DNA of 64,000 nucleotides. Origin: JAIPFM01 sp964494325 (GTDB taxonomy: Bacteria > Planctomycetota > Phycisphaerae > Sedimentisphaerales > Anaerobacaceae). Positions within the stretch are counted from its first letter, which is position 1; each line of letters begins with the position of its first letter. Both the position numbers and the translations under genes were made by a program. Positions 32,024-40,992 of the stretch are shown one piece after another. The stretch spans positions 30,651 to 94,650 of the forward strand of contig CAZBTJ010000004.1 of the NCBI GenBank assembly GCA_964494325.1. The letters are read 5' to 3'. Below the pieces are notes generated by a model. The model was not told where the DNA came from, ran no database searches, and was given only the letters and a program-made list of their open reading frames with translations.

Positions 32024-33172
32024 ATGAAAATACCTCTGTCAAGACCCGATATCACACAACTGGAAATTGACGCCGTCTGCGACGTTCTGAGTAGCCCCAA
32101 CTTGTCTTTAGGTCCGAAATTACCTGCATTTGAACAGGCATTCTGTGACAGAATCGGCACAAAAAGAGCTGTCGCCGTTAACAGCGGCACCAGCGCACTG
32201 TTCCTATGCTTAAGCGCTATGGGGATTGGCCCAGGAGACGAGGTCATAACTACGCCTTTTACATTTATAGCCACTGCCACCAGTATCATGATGACGGGCG
32301 CACGTCCGGTATTTGCAGACATCAACCCAGACACCCTAAATTTGGATGTCAATGCTGTCCGTGCCTGGATCAATACCAACACGAAAGCCATATTACCGGT
32401 CGAAGTGTTTGGCAATCCTGCTGGCATGGACACACTCACCGAATTTGCCAGAGAAAACCATCTTATGGTGATTGAGGACTCTTGCGAAGCACTTGGCTCA
32501 AAACACAATGGCCAAAAATCAGGGACTTTCGGAGATATGGGTGTGTTTGCTTTTTATCCCAATAAGCAGATAACCACCGGTGAAGGTGGTATGATTGTCA
32601 CGGACCGTGATGACTGGGCTGATTTATGTGTATCACTCCGCAACCAGGGACGCAGCGCCAAAGGCACGTGGCTGAGCCATGAACGCTTGGGCTACAACTA
32701 CCGCCTAAGTGACATCAACTGTGCCCTGGGCTTGGCCCAACTCTCAAGGCTGGACGAATTCATTGAAAAACGAACTCAGGTCGCGACCTGGTATCAAGAG
32801 CGACTAAGCCAAGAAACACGTCTGATCGTTCCAAAAGCACAAAAAAACAGCCTAATGAGTTGGTTTGTCTTTGTTGTACAACTGGAGAAAGGATATTCTT
32901 TAACAGATCGAGACGTCCTCTTAAAGCACCTCAACGAACAGGGAATTCAAGTCAGCAATTATTTTGCCCCCCTGCATCTCCAACCGTTCATCAAAGACCA
33001 ATGTGGCTACCAAGAAGGCGATTTTCCTGTCACAGAATCCGTAAGCCAGAGAACTCTTGCCTTGCCATTTTATAACAATCTCTCTGAATCAGACGTAGCC
33101 CTGGTCTGCGATAAACTGATCCAGACTCTGAATCAATTGCCGACATTCTCAAAAACCAAGACCCTCGCTTAA
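32024..33172 (+). CDS. DegT/DnrJ/EryC1 sugar aminotransferase (second copy)
   Basis: The 382-residue protein has the same family signatures as the first copy: 'VAVNSGTSALFLCLSAMG', 'ITTPFTFIATATSIMM', 'VIEDSCEALGS' and 'FAFYPNKQITTGEGG', in which Lys binds PLP. ATG 32024 follows ATGGAGTGGAGTC. Although related, the two copies differ throughout, so they are not a recent duplication and may act on different keto sugars. It stands alone on the plus strand, with a divergent regulator upstream and a small membrane-anchored protein downstream, and may be an isolated part of the nearby polysaccharide locus. Confidence 0.88.
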   Translation: MKIPLSRPDITQLEIDAVCDVLSSPNLSLGPKLPAFEQAFCDRIGTKRAVAVNSGTSALFLCLSAMGIGPGDEVITTPFTFIATATSIMMTGARPVFADINPDTLNLDVNAVRAWINTNTKAILPVEVFGNPAGMDTLTEFARENHLMVIEDSCEALGSKHNGQKSGTFGDMGVFAFYPNKQITTGEGGMIVTDRDDWADLCVSLRNQGRSAKGTWLSHERLGYNYRLSDINCALGLAQLSRLDEFIEKRTQVATWYQERLSQETRLIVPKAQKNSLMSWFVFVVQLEKGYSLTDRDVLLKHLNEQGIQVSNYFAPLHLQPFIKDQCGYQEGDFPVTESVSQRTLALPFYNNLSESDVALVCDKLIQTLNQLPTFSKTKTLA

Positions 33173-33332
33173 GAATCTTTTTCTTATTTAAAGACTTTTT
33201 CATTGCGTAATAAGCCATTTCTTTATTTGCAGACTTTAATTTATTTCGTATTTTTTTACTAGCAACAGTCAGACACATCGACTGGGGGGGCTACAGCGAA
33301 TTACTTTTATCGTCTCAATTCGGAGAAACTAC

Positions 33333-33620
33333 ATGGGATGGCGTGCAAAGTTTGTCTTTTTACTCATGATTTACGCAGCCGGTTTTGTAAGCGCAGTTTA
33401 CTTTCTGACACCGCCAACTCAAGAGGGAAGCGGATTTTCTTTTGCAGATAAGATAAAAAGGGACGCGACCTTTAAACCCGAGAAATTGGTCAAATCAATC
33501 AATATCGGCCTGAAAGAATGTGCAGGCATGAGCAAGAAGGTTGCCAACCATACGTCAGTCTTCCTAAAACAACAATTCAAAGAACGCCAACAACGCGTCC
33601 TCGCAAAAAGTAAATCTTAA
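33333..33620 (+). CDS. Small single-pass membrane protein of unknown function
   Basis: ATG 33333 has CGGAGA upstream. The 95-residue product starts with one hydrophobic helix ('FVFLLMIYAAGFVSAVYFL', residues 7-25) and then a soluble, basic, helix-rich tail ('FKPEKLVKSINIGLKEC', 'QQFKERQQRVLAKSKS'). I do not recognise a family. The open frame, ribosome site and membrane-anchor layout support a real gene; the tail would face one side of the inner membrane. Confidence 0.55.
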   Translation: MGWRAKFVFLLMIYAAGFVSAVYFLTPPTQEGSGFSFADKIKRDATFKPEKLVKSINIGLKECAGMSKKVANHTSVFLKQQFKERQQRVLAKSKS

Positions 33621-33668
33621 CCTCAACTCAAACCAGTTATTAGAACCAGAGAATCCCAGAGAAAGCGT

Positions 33669-33697
33669 TTGACATAGAGCCCGTACGCCTCTATCAT
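33669..33697 (+). promoter_or_regulatory. Strong sigma-70 promoter for the metallo-hydrolase gene
   Basis: TTGACA (perfect) and TATCAT (five of six) are separated by exactly 17 bp. Transcription would start near 33704, 42 nt before ATG 33746. Confidence 0.7.
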
Positions 33698-33745
33698 AAA
33701 ATGCTTATTTTAACCAACCAGTAAGAATTCAGGGATTCTTGACAT

Positions 33746-34630
33746 ATGGCAAGTCATCGGTTAGCCAAAATACCTCTAAAGTACTTCGATGTCACAGGCT
33801 ATTCTGTAGCCGGCGAAGAATCTGTGGTCGCTGTACCGCAACTGGACTGCTGTTTTGATATCGGCAAAGCACCAGACCAATTCATTTCCATCAACCACGT
33901 GCTCTTGTCGCATGGCCATATGGATCATGCAGCGGGCATTGCCTATTATCTGTCACATCGTAAATTCGATGGGCAGGCACCTGGTACAGTACTGGCCCCC
34001 AAGAATCTAGTTTCCCCAATAGAACAAATTATAGAAGGATGGGAACGTCTTGATGGCAATCGGATTCCTGTGAATCTCATTGGCGTGGAAGCGGGCGATG
34101 AATATGCCGTCAAACCCAATTTATTTGCTCGCGTCTTTTCTACACCCCATTGCCATGGTTCCCTGGGCTTCACCCTTCTGGAAAAACGAAAAAAGCTTAA
34201 GCCTGAGTTCAGAAGGTTGACCGGTCCACAAATTGTCGACCTCAAAAGACAGGGCGTTGCCATTGAAATCCATCTTGATCTACCTTTGGTCACCTACCTG
34301 GGTGACACTGGCCCCATGACATTCGAGGACTTGGAGTATGTGACAAACAGCAAGGTCCTGATCACTGAATGTACGTTCTACGAAGACGACCACAAGGATC
34401 GGGCCGAAGCAGGCAACCACATGCATATTTCAGATTTTGTCAGGCAGTTGGACAAACTCAACAACGAACATATAATCATCACGCATACCACGCAGCGCAC
34501 CAATCCGACTCAAACTAAAAGAATCCTCAACAAAGCCATTCCTCAAGCATGGCAAGACAAAATCCATCTTCTTATGGACCGTCAATATCTTCGACGATCT
34601 CCGGCAAAAAAGGTCGAAGTTGAGAGGTGA
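33746..34630 (+). CDS. Metallo-beta-lactamase-fold hydrolase, RNase Z-like
   Basis: The 294-residue protein carries the metal motif 'LLSHGHMDHAAG' (HxHxDH), a further His in 'FSTPHCHGSLGF', the bridging Asp in 'TYLGDTG', and late His residues in 'GNHMHISD' and 'IITHTTQRT'. This arrangement matches the tRNase Z/ElaC branch of the superfamily, which cuts the 3' trailer of tRNA precursors, although the usual short exosite arm is not evident, so a related phosphodiesterase role is possible. It is a single gene with its own promoter and faces crcB convergently. Confidence 0.75.
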   Translation: MASHRLAKIPLKYFDVTGYSVAGEESVVAVPQLDCCFDIGKAPDQFISINHVLLSHGHMDHAAGIAYYLSHRKFDGQAPGTVLAPKNLVSPIEQIIEGWERLDGNRIPVNLIGVEAGDEYAVKPNLFARVFSTPHCHGSLGFTLLEKRKKLKPEFRRLTGPQIVDLKRQGVAIEIHLDLPLVTYLGDTGPMTFEDLEYVTNSKVLITECTFYEDDHKDRAEAGNHMHISDFVRQLDKLNNEHIIITHTTQRTNPTQTKRILNKAIPQAWQDKIHLLMDRQYLRRSPAKKVEVER

Positions 34631-34642
34631 AATTGACTATCT

Positions 34643-35035
34643 TCAGCGTTGAACCAACCTGGTTCCCATAAACCAGTAACCAATCCACACAGCCCCCAGG
34701 CCCAGCACCAAATGCAGCGCCACGTTCAACACAGCAAACCAAACGTTTCTATCTCTCATCAATTCAAGACTTTGAAAACCAAATGAAGAGAAGGTCGTCA
34801 CGCCCCCAAGTACGCCCGTAATTACAAACAATCGCCAATATCCTGTGAGCCCGGTCATTCGACCCAATGCACCAATTAACAGACACCCCAACACATTGAC
34901 GACCAAAGTCGCCCCAGGAAACCAATGAGATGATGTGATTACACCCATCCAAAGCCCAACCGCATGTCGGCTCGCAGCACCCAAAAAGCCGCCAAGGCCT
35001 GCTACCAATAACTGAATGAGTGTTTGTTTCATCAT
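34643..35035 (-). CDS. crcB: Fluoride ion channel CrcB/Fluc
   Basis: The 130-residue protein has four membrane helices and the family motifs 'GLGGFLGAASRHAVG', 'LVVNVLGCLLIGALG' and 'GVLGGVTTFSSFGFQS'. Fluc channels work as dual-topology dimers that release fluoride from the cytoplasm. AAGGAAC lies just before the first of two ATG codons. I looked for a fluoride riboswitch between this gene and the divergent cupin gene and did not see one. Confidence 0.93.
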   Translation of the reverse strand: MMKQTLIQLLVAGLGGFLGAASRHAVGLWMGVITSSHWFPGATLVVNVLGCLLIGALGRMTGLTGYWRLFVITGVLGGVTTFSSFGFQSLELMRDRNVWFAVLNVALHLVLGLGAVWIGYWFMGTRLVQR

Positions 35036-35144
35036 GTTCCTTTCATACCTTCGAGGTCTTTTTGGAGACTATACACACTCTCATAGCCCCCTGTCAACGC
35101 GGTTATCACGACTCTCATCTTTTCCCGCTAAAGCTTGTTTAAAC

Positions 35145-35173
35145 TTGACTTAAAACTCAATCTCCCATATAAA
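35145..35173 (+). promoter_or_regulatory. Sigma-70 promoter for the cupin gene
   Basis: TTGACT and TATAAA are separated by 17 bp; start expected near 35180, 30 nt before ATG 35210, which is preceded by AAGGAG. Confidence 0.65.
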
Positions 35174-35209
35174 TTAAGGTTCTAAAACTTTAGCATCAAG
35201 GAGATCCTG

Positions 35210-35545
35210 ATGAGCAAAAAAACAGCTTTCACCGTTGAACTCAACGGAAAAAAAGAATACCAACGTCTTTTGGACGATAAGACCCAGACCCACGGCATGA
35301 AGGCCGGGCGAGTGTACCTGGAACCCAGCCATGATTGTCACGAACACAGCACCGAAGCACGTGAAGAAATGCTCGTCATTCTTTCCGGACAAGGGCAAGT
35401 GCTATTGAGAGATCAAGATCCCATGCTGGTGAGCCAGGGCAAGGTTGCATACATTCCCCCGCACACGCTGCATAATGTCCAGAACACGGGTTCAGAGCCA
35501 TTGATCTATATCTTTTGCGTCGTCCCCGCAGAGGTGAGACAATAA
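35210..35545 (+). CDS. Small single-domain cupin protein
   Basis: The 111-residue protein is one cupin barrel. Motif 1 reads 'HDCHEHSTEAREEMLVILSG' and supplies His and Glu ligands; motif 2 reads 'VAYIPPHTLHNVQNTG' with a further His. The fold usually binds one metal and serves as isomerase, dioxygenase or sugar/small-molecule sensor; nothing here identifies which. It has its own promoter and a strong AAGGAG site. The gene ends two bases before an ATG that opens a short transporter-like remnant. Confidence 0.78.
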   Translation: MSKKTAFTVELNGKKEYQRLLDDKTQTHGMKAGRVYLEPSHDCHEHSTEAREEMLVILSGQGQVLLRDQDPMLVSQGKVAYIPPHTLHNVQNTGSEPLIYIFCVVPAEVRQ

Positions 35546-35547
35546 GA

Positions 35548-35718
35548 ATGCATTTTGAAAGCTATGTCATCGACTGCCCCCTCGGCAACATCATCGCCGC
35601 CCGTTTTGGCTACGGCAACATGTTCTACAGCTGTAGTCTTATGGGCACCATTGGCCTGGCCATACTGGTTTTCCTGGTCAAACCACCCCAATCGCAAGAA
35701 AACTCACACATCACCTGA
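35548..35718 (+). pseudogene. Possible C-terminal remnant of an MFS transporter
   Basis: The 56-residue frame reads 'LGNIIAARFGYGNMFYSCSL' followed by a single hydrophobic helix ('IGLAILVFLVK') and a polar tail. The 'RFGYGNMF' turn before a final helix resembles the end of major-facilitator transporters. No other helices of such a protein are encoded around it. It starts two bases after the cupin stop, so it could be translated by coupling, but a gene fragment is the better reading. Confidence 0.4.
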
Positions 35719-35824
35719 ACTGCGGACTCGGTTTCGAACCATAGTAATATCTTGCCGGTTCACTCAACACTGAAACACGAAACCATCTTGATAAATCTGA
35801 AGATTTCCAGTATGCTCCTCGCCT

Positions 35825-37216
35825 ATGAAGACACGACTGGTACATATCAAAAGTTTTGGCTGTCAAATGAATAAGCTGGATACGGCCCTGGTGAAGTCGG
35901 CTCTGAAAGAGGCGGGCTTTGACATAACAGAATCGCTCAAAGAGGCTGATCTGGTTCTTTTTAATACCTGTTCAGTGCGTCAGCATGCTGAGGATCGAGT
36001 AATTGCCAATCTGGGACATATGAAGCACCTCAAAAAGTCTAAACCGCATTTAGTGGTGGGGATTATGGGGTGTATGGCCCAGCGTCTGGGTAAAGAACTC
36101 CTGGAACACGAAGCCGTGAACCTGGTGGTCGGACCAGGGCAGATCCCGCATATTGTGAGTCTGCTTGAAGCAGTCATGCATGATCAAGGCAAACAGCTGG
36201 ATATCTCAAACGAGATCCGCCAGCAGGCCCCGGACAATCCGGACCTGGAGGCCTTTGAGTCCAAACACGACAGTGACGACAAGCAGATTCCAGGCCAGGC
36301 CTTTGTGCGTATCATGCGCGGCTGCAATAATTTCTGCACCTATTGTATTGTGCCGTATGTACGTGGCCCCGAGATATCACGACCGCCCCAAGCGATTGTG
36401 GAACAGATCGAAAAGCTGGCTCAGGCTGGCGTCAAACAGATCACCCTTCTGGGGCAAACCGTTAATGCGTATGCCTATGAGGATGCAGGAAAGACCTATG
36501 ATCTGGCAGACCTGCTGGTCCTGGTTAGTGAGGTGAACGGCATTGAATGGATTCGCTTTGTCACAAATTATCCCATTGAAGATAACTTTGACCGAATCAT
36601 GCAGGCCATGGCAGACCTGCCCAAAGTGTGCAACTATCTTCACATGCCTGCACAGAGCGGATCAGACGGGATGCTCAAGGCCATGAATCGCCGCTACACA
36701 GCGGAACAATACCTTGATTTACTCAAGCATGCCAGAGCCATTGTGCCGGATATCGCTGTGGCTGGAGACTTTATCGTGGGGTTCCCTGGGGAAACGAATG
36801 AAGATTTTCAGAAAACCGCAGAACTCGTACGTCAAGCTCAGTACAAGAATTGCTTTGTATTCAAGTATTCGCCCAGGCCAGGTACTACTTCTGACAATCG
36901 ACTTGAAGACAATGTCTCCGATGCCATCAAGCAACAGCGCAATCTAGATCTTCTGGCAGTACAGGAAAGCGTCAGTGCCAATTTGTGTCAAACGTTTATG
37001 GGCAAAACCGTGAAGGTTCTCGTGGAAGGCCTCAGTAAAAAGCCCCATGTCAATGCCGCTGAACACAACAATCTCCCACAACTAATAGGACGTACAGCCA
37101 CCGACTGGATCGTCGTATTCAACGGCCCCGAAACACTCGCTGGCCACTTTGCCGAAGTGACTATCAATAGAGTAAGCCCCCTGACCCTGTTTGGTGACTT
37201 GGCGTCTAACACATAA
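35825..37216 (+). CDS. miaB: tRNA-2-methylthio-N6-dimethylallyladenosine synthase
   Basis: The 463-residue protein is a complete methylthiotransferase. The N-terminal UPF0004 domain has three cluster-binding Cys in 'FGCQMNKLD', 'FNTCSVRQHA' and 'IMGCMAQRLG'; the radical-SAM domain has 'CNNFCTYCIVPYVRG'; a TRAM domain closes the protein ('VKVLVEGLSKK'). It adds a methylthio group to i6A37 of tRNAs that read U-starting codons. A TTGATA-17-TATGCT pair at 35788-35816 would start transcription almost at the ATG, so the mRNA may be nearly leaderless. A PQQ-type gene follows 53 bp downstream. Confidence 0.94.
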   Translation: MKTRLVHIKSFGCQMNKLDTALVKSALKEAGFDITESLKEADLVLFNTCSVRQHAEDRVIANLGHMKHLKKSKPHLVVGIMGCMAQRLGKELLEHEAVNLVVGPGQIPHIVSLLEAVMHDQGKQLDISNEIRQQAPDNPDLEAFESKHDSDDKQIPGQAFVRIMRGCNNFCTYCIVPYVRGPEISRPPQAIVEQIEKLAQAGVKQITLLGQTVNAYAYEDAGKTYDLADLLVLVSEVNGIEWIRFVTNYPIEDNFDRIMQAMADLPKVCNYLHMPAQSGSDGMLKAMNRRYTAEQYLDLLKHARAIVPDIAVAGDFIVGFPGETNEDFQKTAELVRQAQYKNCFVFKYSPRPGTTSDNRLEDNVSDAIKQQRNLDLLAVQESVSANLCQTFMGKTVKVLVEGLSKKPHVNAAEHNNLPQLIGRTATDWIVVFNGPETLAGHFAEVTINRVSPLTLFGDLASNT

Positions 37217-37269
37217 ACTCTTTTGCTAAAACTTAAATGGGCCAATTGAACCAATAGAGGACATTCGCT

Positions 37270-38567
37270 ATGGGCAAGACAATGGTCAGTGCCACACTTT
37301 TGTCGATTCTGATTGGACTGCTTCCCTACTCGACCAGTCTCGGCAACCCGAAAGATCACATGCCGCAATCAGACATAAACCAATCCAGTTGGAGCCGCTT
37401 TCGTGGTCCAAATGGTCAAGTTGTCGCAGAGTCAACATCTACCCCTGTACGATGGAACGCCAACTCTGTAGCCTGGAAAACAGTTTTACGTGGCGAGGGG
37501 CATGCCTCACCGGTTATCTGGAACAACCAAGTCTATGTCACTTATTGCGTTAAAGACCCCTTGATGGGTGTGGTTGCGGCCCTGGATATGGCCACAGGAG
37601 ATGTTCTCTGGGAAACACCGTATCCCCTGGCCAAAAGTAAACTAAATGGACTCAACAACTACGCGTCTTCTACGCCCGCTGTTGACAAAACTGGTCTTTA
37701 TGTCTTTGGGCCCTCCGGCAATGAGCTGTTGCTTTCGGCCCTGGGACACAATGGCCATAAAAAATGGTCCACGAACTACGGACCTATTAACGCGAGACAT
37801 GGCATCTGCGTTTCCCCCATCGTCTATGGCGACTTGATCATCTTCTCGCAAGAACAGTACGAAAAGAACACAACCCTGAAAAGCCGCTGGCTTGCAGTGG
37901 ATCGCCAAAATGGGCACGTCCGCTGGAAACGCCCACGCCAAAACCGATCCCCTTCCTATGTGACACCCTGCCTGTACACAGACCCTTCAGGACAGGACCA
38001 ACTCATCTTCACCAGCCAGGCCCATGGCATGACCGCCATATCGCCAGCCAATGGACACATCATATGGGAACTGTCAGATATCTTTGAAGACCGTACCATC
38101 GGCTCACCTGTCATCGCAGGCAACTGCCTCATGGCCTCCTGTGGGTCTGGAGGCGGGGGCAAAGCCCTGGTTTTTGTACAGGCGGGCAGTGCCACAACCC
38201 AACCCAAACTTCTGCATCGTGTGACAAACAGACTCATCCCCTACACCCCCACCATGCTCGCATTAGAAAATCGGCAGTTTATGCCTTCCACGACTCGGGC
38301 ACTCTATCATGCTGGAACACACAAACTGCCACTCCGCTCTGGTCAGAATCCTTGAAAAGTAGATTTTACGGTTCACCCATTGCCATGGGTGAGCACATCT
38401 ATTGCATCAGTACCAAAGGGAATGTTTTTGTGGTAAAAGCCGGCGACACCTACCAACCACTGGTCATAAATCCCCTGGGAGAAAAGAGCCATGCCACCCC
38501 CGCAGTTGCTGGCAATAGCCTCTTTCTAAGAACCCTCACCTCACTAACCTGCGTCACACAGAAATGA
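37270..38567 (+). pseudogene. Exported PQQ-type beta-propeller protein with one frameshift
   Basis: ATG 37270 follows AGAGGACA and opens a signal peptide ending near 'TSLGNP'. The mature part begins 'WSRFRGPNGQVVAE', the planctomycete propeller start, and has blades such as 'VVAALDMATGDVLW' and 'WLAVDRQNGHVRW'. The frame ends at 38355, but adding one T to TTT at 38278-38280 gives 'RQFYAFHDSGTL' and joins the downstream frame ('WSESLKSRFYGSPIAMG', 'IYCISTKGNVFVV') to 38567, the usual C-terminal blades. The repaired product is about 432 residues. Either a one-base deletion has truncated the protein or the base is missing from the assembly. A hairpin terminator follows at 38651. Confidence 0.8.
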
Positions 38568-38650
38568 GAGTATAGGCCAAGGGCTTAAGCGAATAACTTT
38601 TACCATTCGCATCTAAAAAGCATAAAACTTCATAGGGAAGAGATGAACTG

Positions 38651-38676
38651 AAATTGATGCTTTGCATCAATTTTTT
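38651..38676 (+). terminator. Rho-independent terminator after the PQQ-type gene
   Basis: AAATTGATGC and GCATCAATTT form a perfect 10-bp stem with a TTT loop, followed by further T. It lies 84 bp after the stop at 38567 and before the convergent tRNA gene. Confidence 0.75.
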
Positions 38677-38694
38677 GGGGGGATAAAAAAAGAA

Positions 38695-38765
38695 CTGGGG
38701 AACAGGGACTCGAACCCCGACTAACGGATCCAGAAACCGTGGTGCTGCCATTACACTATTCCCCA
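38695..38765 (-). tRNA. trnQ: tRNA-Gln (anticodon CTG)
   Basis: On the minus strand the sequence folds as a cloverleaf: acceptor TGGGGAA/TTCCCCA with discriminator G, D arm GTG...CAC, anticodon stem ACGG/CCGT around loop TTCTGGA (anticodon CTG), and T arm CGGGG-TTCGAGT-CCCTG. The U at position 1 paired with A72 is typical of tRNA-Gln. Position 31-39 is T-T. No CCA is encoded; a T-rich run follows directly. Confidence 0.93.
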
Positions 38766-38778
38766 GTGCAAGTCGGTT

Positions 38779-38807
38779 AAATTACGCAAAATTATGGGGT
38801 CTGTCAA
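38779..38807 (-). promoter_or_regulatory. Promoter for tRNA-Gln
   Basis: On the minus strand a perfect TTGACA is followed after 17 bp by TAATTT, placed about 14 bp before the mature 5' end. Confidence 0.45.
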
Positions 38808-38911
38808 GGGGCGTGTGCAAAAAAAATCGTATTGTTTGGCCGGGGTTTTGGCCTTCCTGCCCTGCCATTCTCTTGCAAATCTGGGACAATTCGATATAAC
38901 TGTCATCCATC

Positions 38912-40984
38912 ATGGTATCAAACTTACATACACGAATGCGGGTTTTACGTCGAGAGATCCGGCAGCACGACCATTTGTACTATGTGCTGAATCAGCCAGA
39001 GATCACAGACGGGGCATATGATGCGTTGTTCTCAGAGCTTAAGAAGATTGAGCAAACACACCCGACATGGGTAGACCCTGATTCGCCGACTCAGCGTGTG
39101 TCAGAGCAGCCAGTGAACGGCTTCGCCACAATAGATCATGCGGTACCCATGCTGAGTATTGATAATACGTACAGTGCGGAAGAACTCAAGGCCTTTGAGG
39201 TACGCGTTCAAAAACTATTGGGTGAGGAACATGCGACCTATGTGGTGGAACCTAAGATCGATGGTCTGGCCATTAATCTACAGTATGAAGATGGCATGCT
39301 GGTCGGGGCTGCGACACGGGGCAATGGACGTCAAGGCGATGATGTAACTGCCAATGTACGTACCATCAAGAGTATTCCTCTTACACTCCAAAATCCGGTA
39401 TCGGTAGATGTACGCGGTGAAATCTACATGAGCAAATCGGCGTTTTTTCGGCTTAATGCCCTTCGGCAAGAAGCGGGTGAACCACTGTTTGCAAATCCAC
39501 GCAATGCAGCCGCTGGTTCATTAAAACTTTTGGATGCCCGTATCACAGCCTCACGCAAGTTGGCATTTTTTGCCTATGCTGTGGGACAAGATCCCAAGAC
39601 ACCGGTATTTGAAAACACGCACTGGTCAGTCTTGACTCGGCTTAGAACACTGGGGCTGCCTGTCAATGAACATGCGCGTCCCGTCGAGGACCTGGATAAA
39701 GCACTGGCTCTGTGTGATTTGTGGCAGGACCAACGTAAGGACCTGAATTATCAAATTGACGGACTAGTCATTAAGGTGGATTCTCTGGCCCAGCAAACAT
39801 TGCTGGGGGTTACAGGACGGGCACCCCGGTGGTGCATGGCCTACAAATTTCCAGCAGAACAGGCGGAAACGCGGGTCGAGTCCATAGATGTGCAGGTCGG
39901 AAAGTCCGGCATTCTGACACCTGTGGCCAATCTGACACCCGTGGCCCTGGCTGGGACAGCTGTCAAACGAGCCAGCCTGCACAATTTCGACGAGCTTCAA
40001 CGCTTAGACGTACGTCTCGGTGATGCGGTAATCGTGGAAAAGGCTGGCGAAATCATTCCCCAGGTGGTCAAGGTGGTGCTCTCAAAACGTACCCCGTCGT
40101 CAAGACCGTTTGCCCTGCCCACGGCCTGCCCGATTTGCCAAGCGACGGCTATTCGACGCAAGGGGGAAGTTGCCTACAGATGTTCCAACTCGGCCTGTCC
40201 TGCCGTGGCACGTGAGGCCATCATCTTCTTTGCCTCTCGAGGGTGTATGGATATTGAGGGACTGGGCGAAAAAGTGGTGGATCAACTGCTCGAAGCAAAA
40301 CTCATCCAAAGTCCAGCAGATTTATACTCATTACACATGGAAGATGTGGCTGCCATTGAAAGGCAAGGCGAAACCTCTGCCGTAAACTTGATCGCCTCCA
40401 TTGCAGACTCCAAGAACCGCGATCTATCGCGTTTCATCAAGGCACTGACCATCCCCCATGTGGGCCAGGAAACAGCCACGATTCTGGCCAATCATTTCAA
40501 ATCGATGGGCGCATTGCTTACCGCCAATCTTGATACCTTTCTTGAACGTAAGCCTGGCCGAAAGAGTGAGAAACCAAAGATCAATGGCATTGGCCCGGTC
40601 ATGGCAAAATCAATTGTGGAGGAACTCTCCCGTCCTCAGAAGCGACAATGGATCGAACGTCTCATGGCTGCGGGGCTGAACATGAAAGCGTCCGAGTCTG
40701 CGGCATCCGTCAATTCTTCCCTGGCAGGCAAAACCGTTGTGGTAACTGGAACGCTCACTCACTTTTCACGTCAGTCTATTAAAAACGCCATTCTCAAGGC
40801 CGGGGGCAAGGCAGCCAGCTCTGTGAGCAAGAAGACAGACTTTGTGGTAACTGGAGACAACGCTGGCAGCAAATTGGCCAAGGCCCAGGCTCTGGGCGTG
40901 CCAGTGCTCACTGAAGAGGTTTTTCTTGCGTTGCTTACACACACATCAGAACCCACCGAACCGAAACCTGGACATCTATTCTAA
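38912..40984 (+). CDS. ligA: NAD-dependent DNA ligase
   Basis: The 690-residue protein is a full-length LigA. Domain Ia ('RREIRQHDHLYYVLNQPEIT') binds NMN; the adenylation domain has the catalytic Lys near residue 115 in 'VVEPKIDGLAIN'; an OB fold follows; four Cys of a zinc finger are in 'CPICQAT' and 'YRCSNSACPA'; then HhH motifs ('IEGLGEKVVDQLL', 'INGIGPVMAKSIV') and a C-terminal BRCT domain ('LAGKTVVVTGTL'). It seals nicks in replication and repair with NAD as cofactor. The ribD gene starts 8 bp after its stop, so the two are co-transcribed. Confidence 0.96.
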   Translation: MVSNLHTRMRVLRREIRQHDHLYYVLNQPEITDGAYDALFSELKKIEQTHPTWVDPDSPTQRVSEQPVNGFATIDHAVPMLSIDNTYSAEELKAFEVRVQKLLGEEHATYVVEPKIDGLAINLQYEDGMLVGAATRGNGRQGDDVTANVRTIKSIPLTLQNPVSVDVRGEIYMSKSAFFRLNALRQEAGEPLFANPRNAAAGSLKLLDARITASRKLAFFAYAVGQDPKTPVFENTHWSVLTRLRTLGLPVNEHARPVEDLDKALALCDLWQDQRKDLNYQIDGLVIKVDSLAQQTLLGVTGRAPRWCMAYKFPAEQAETRVESIDVQVGKSGILTPVANLTPVALAGTAVKRASLHNFDELQRLDVRLGDAVIVEKAGEIIPQVVKVVLSKRTPSSRPFALPTACPICQATAIRRKGEVAYRCSNSACPAVAREAIIFFASRGCMDIEGLGEKVVDQLLEAKLIQSPADLYSLHMEDVAAIERQGETSAVNLIASIADSKNRDLSRFIKALTIPHVGQETATILANHFKSMGALLTANLDTFLERKPGRKSEKPKINGIGPVMAKSIVEELSRPQKRQWIERLMAAGLNMKASESAASVNSSLAGKTVVVTGTLTHFSRQSIKNAILKAGGKAASSVSKKTDFVVTGDNAGSKLAKAQALGVPVLTEEVFLALLTHTSEPTEPKPGHLF

Positions 40985-40992
40985 GGCGACCT

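Noticed and set aside
35036..35209. Possible fluoride riboswitch before crcB
   Set aside because: I looked for the conserved crcB-motif blocks in the leader and found none.
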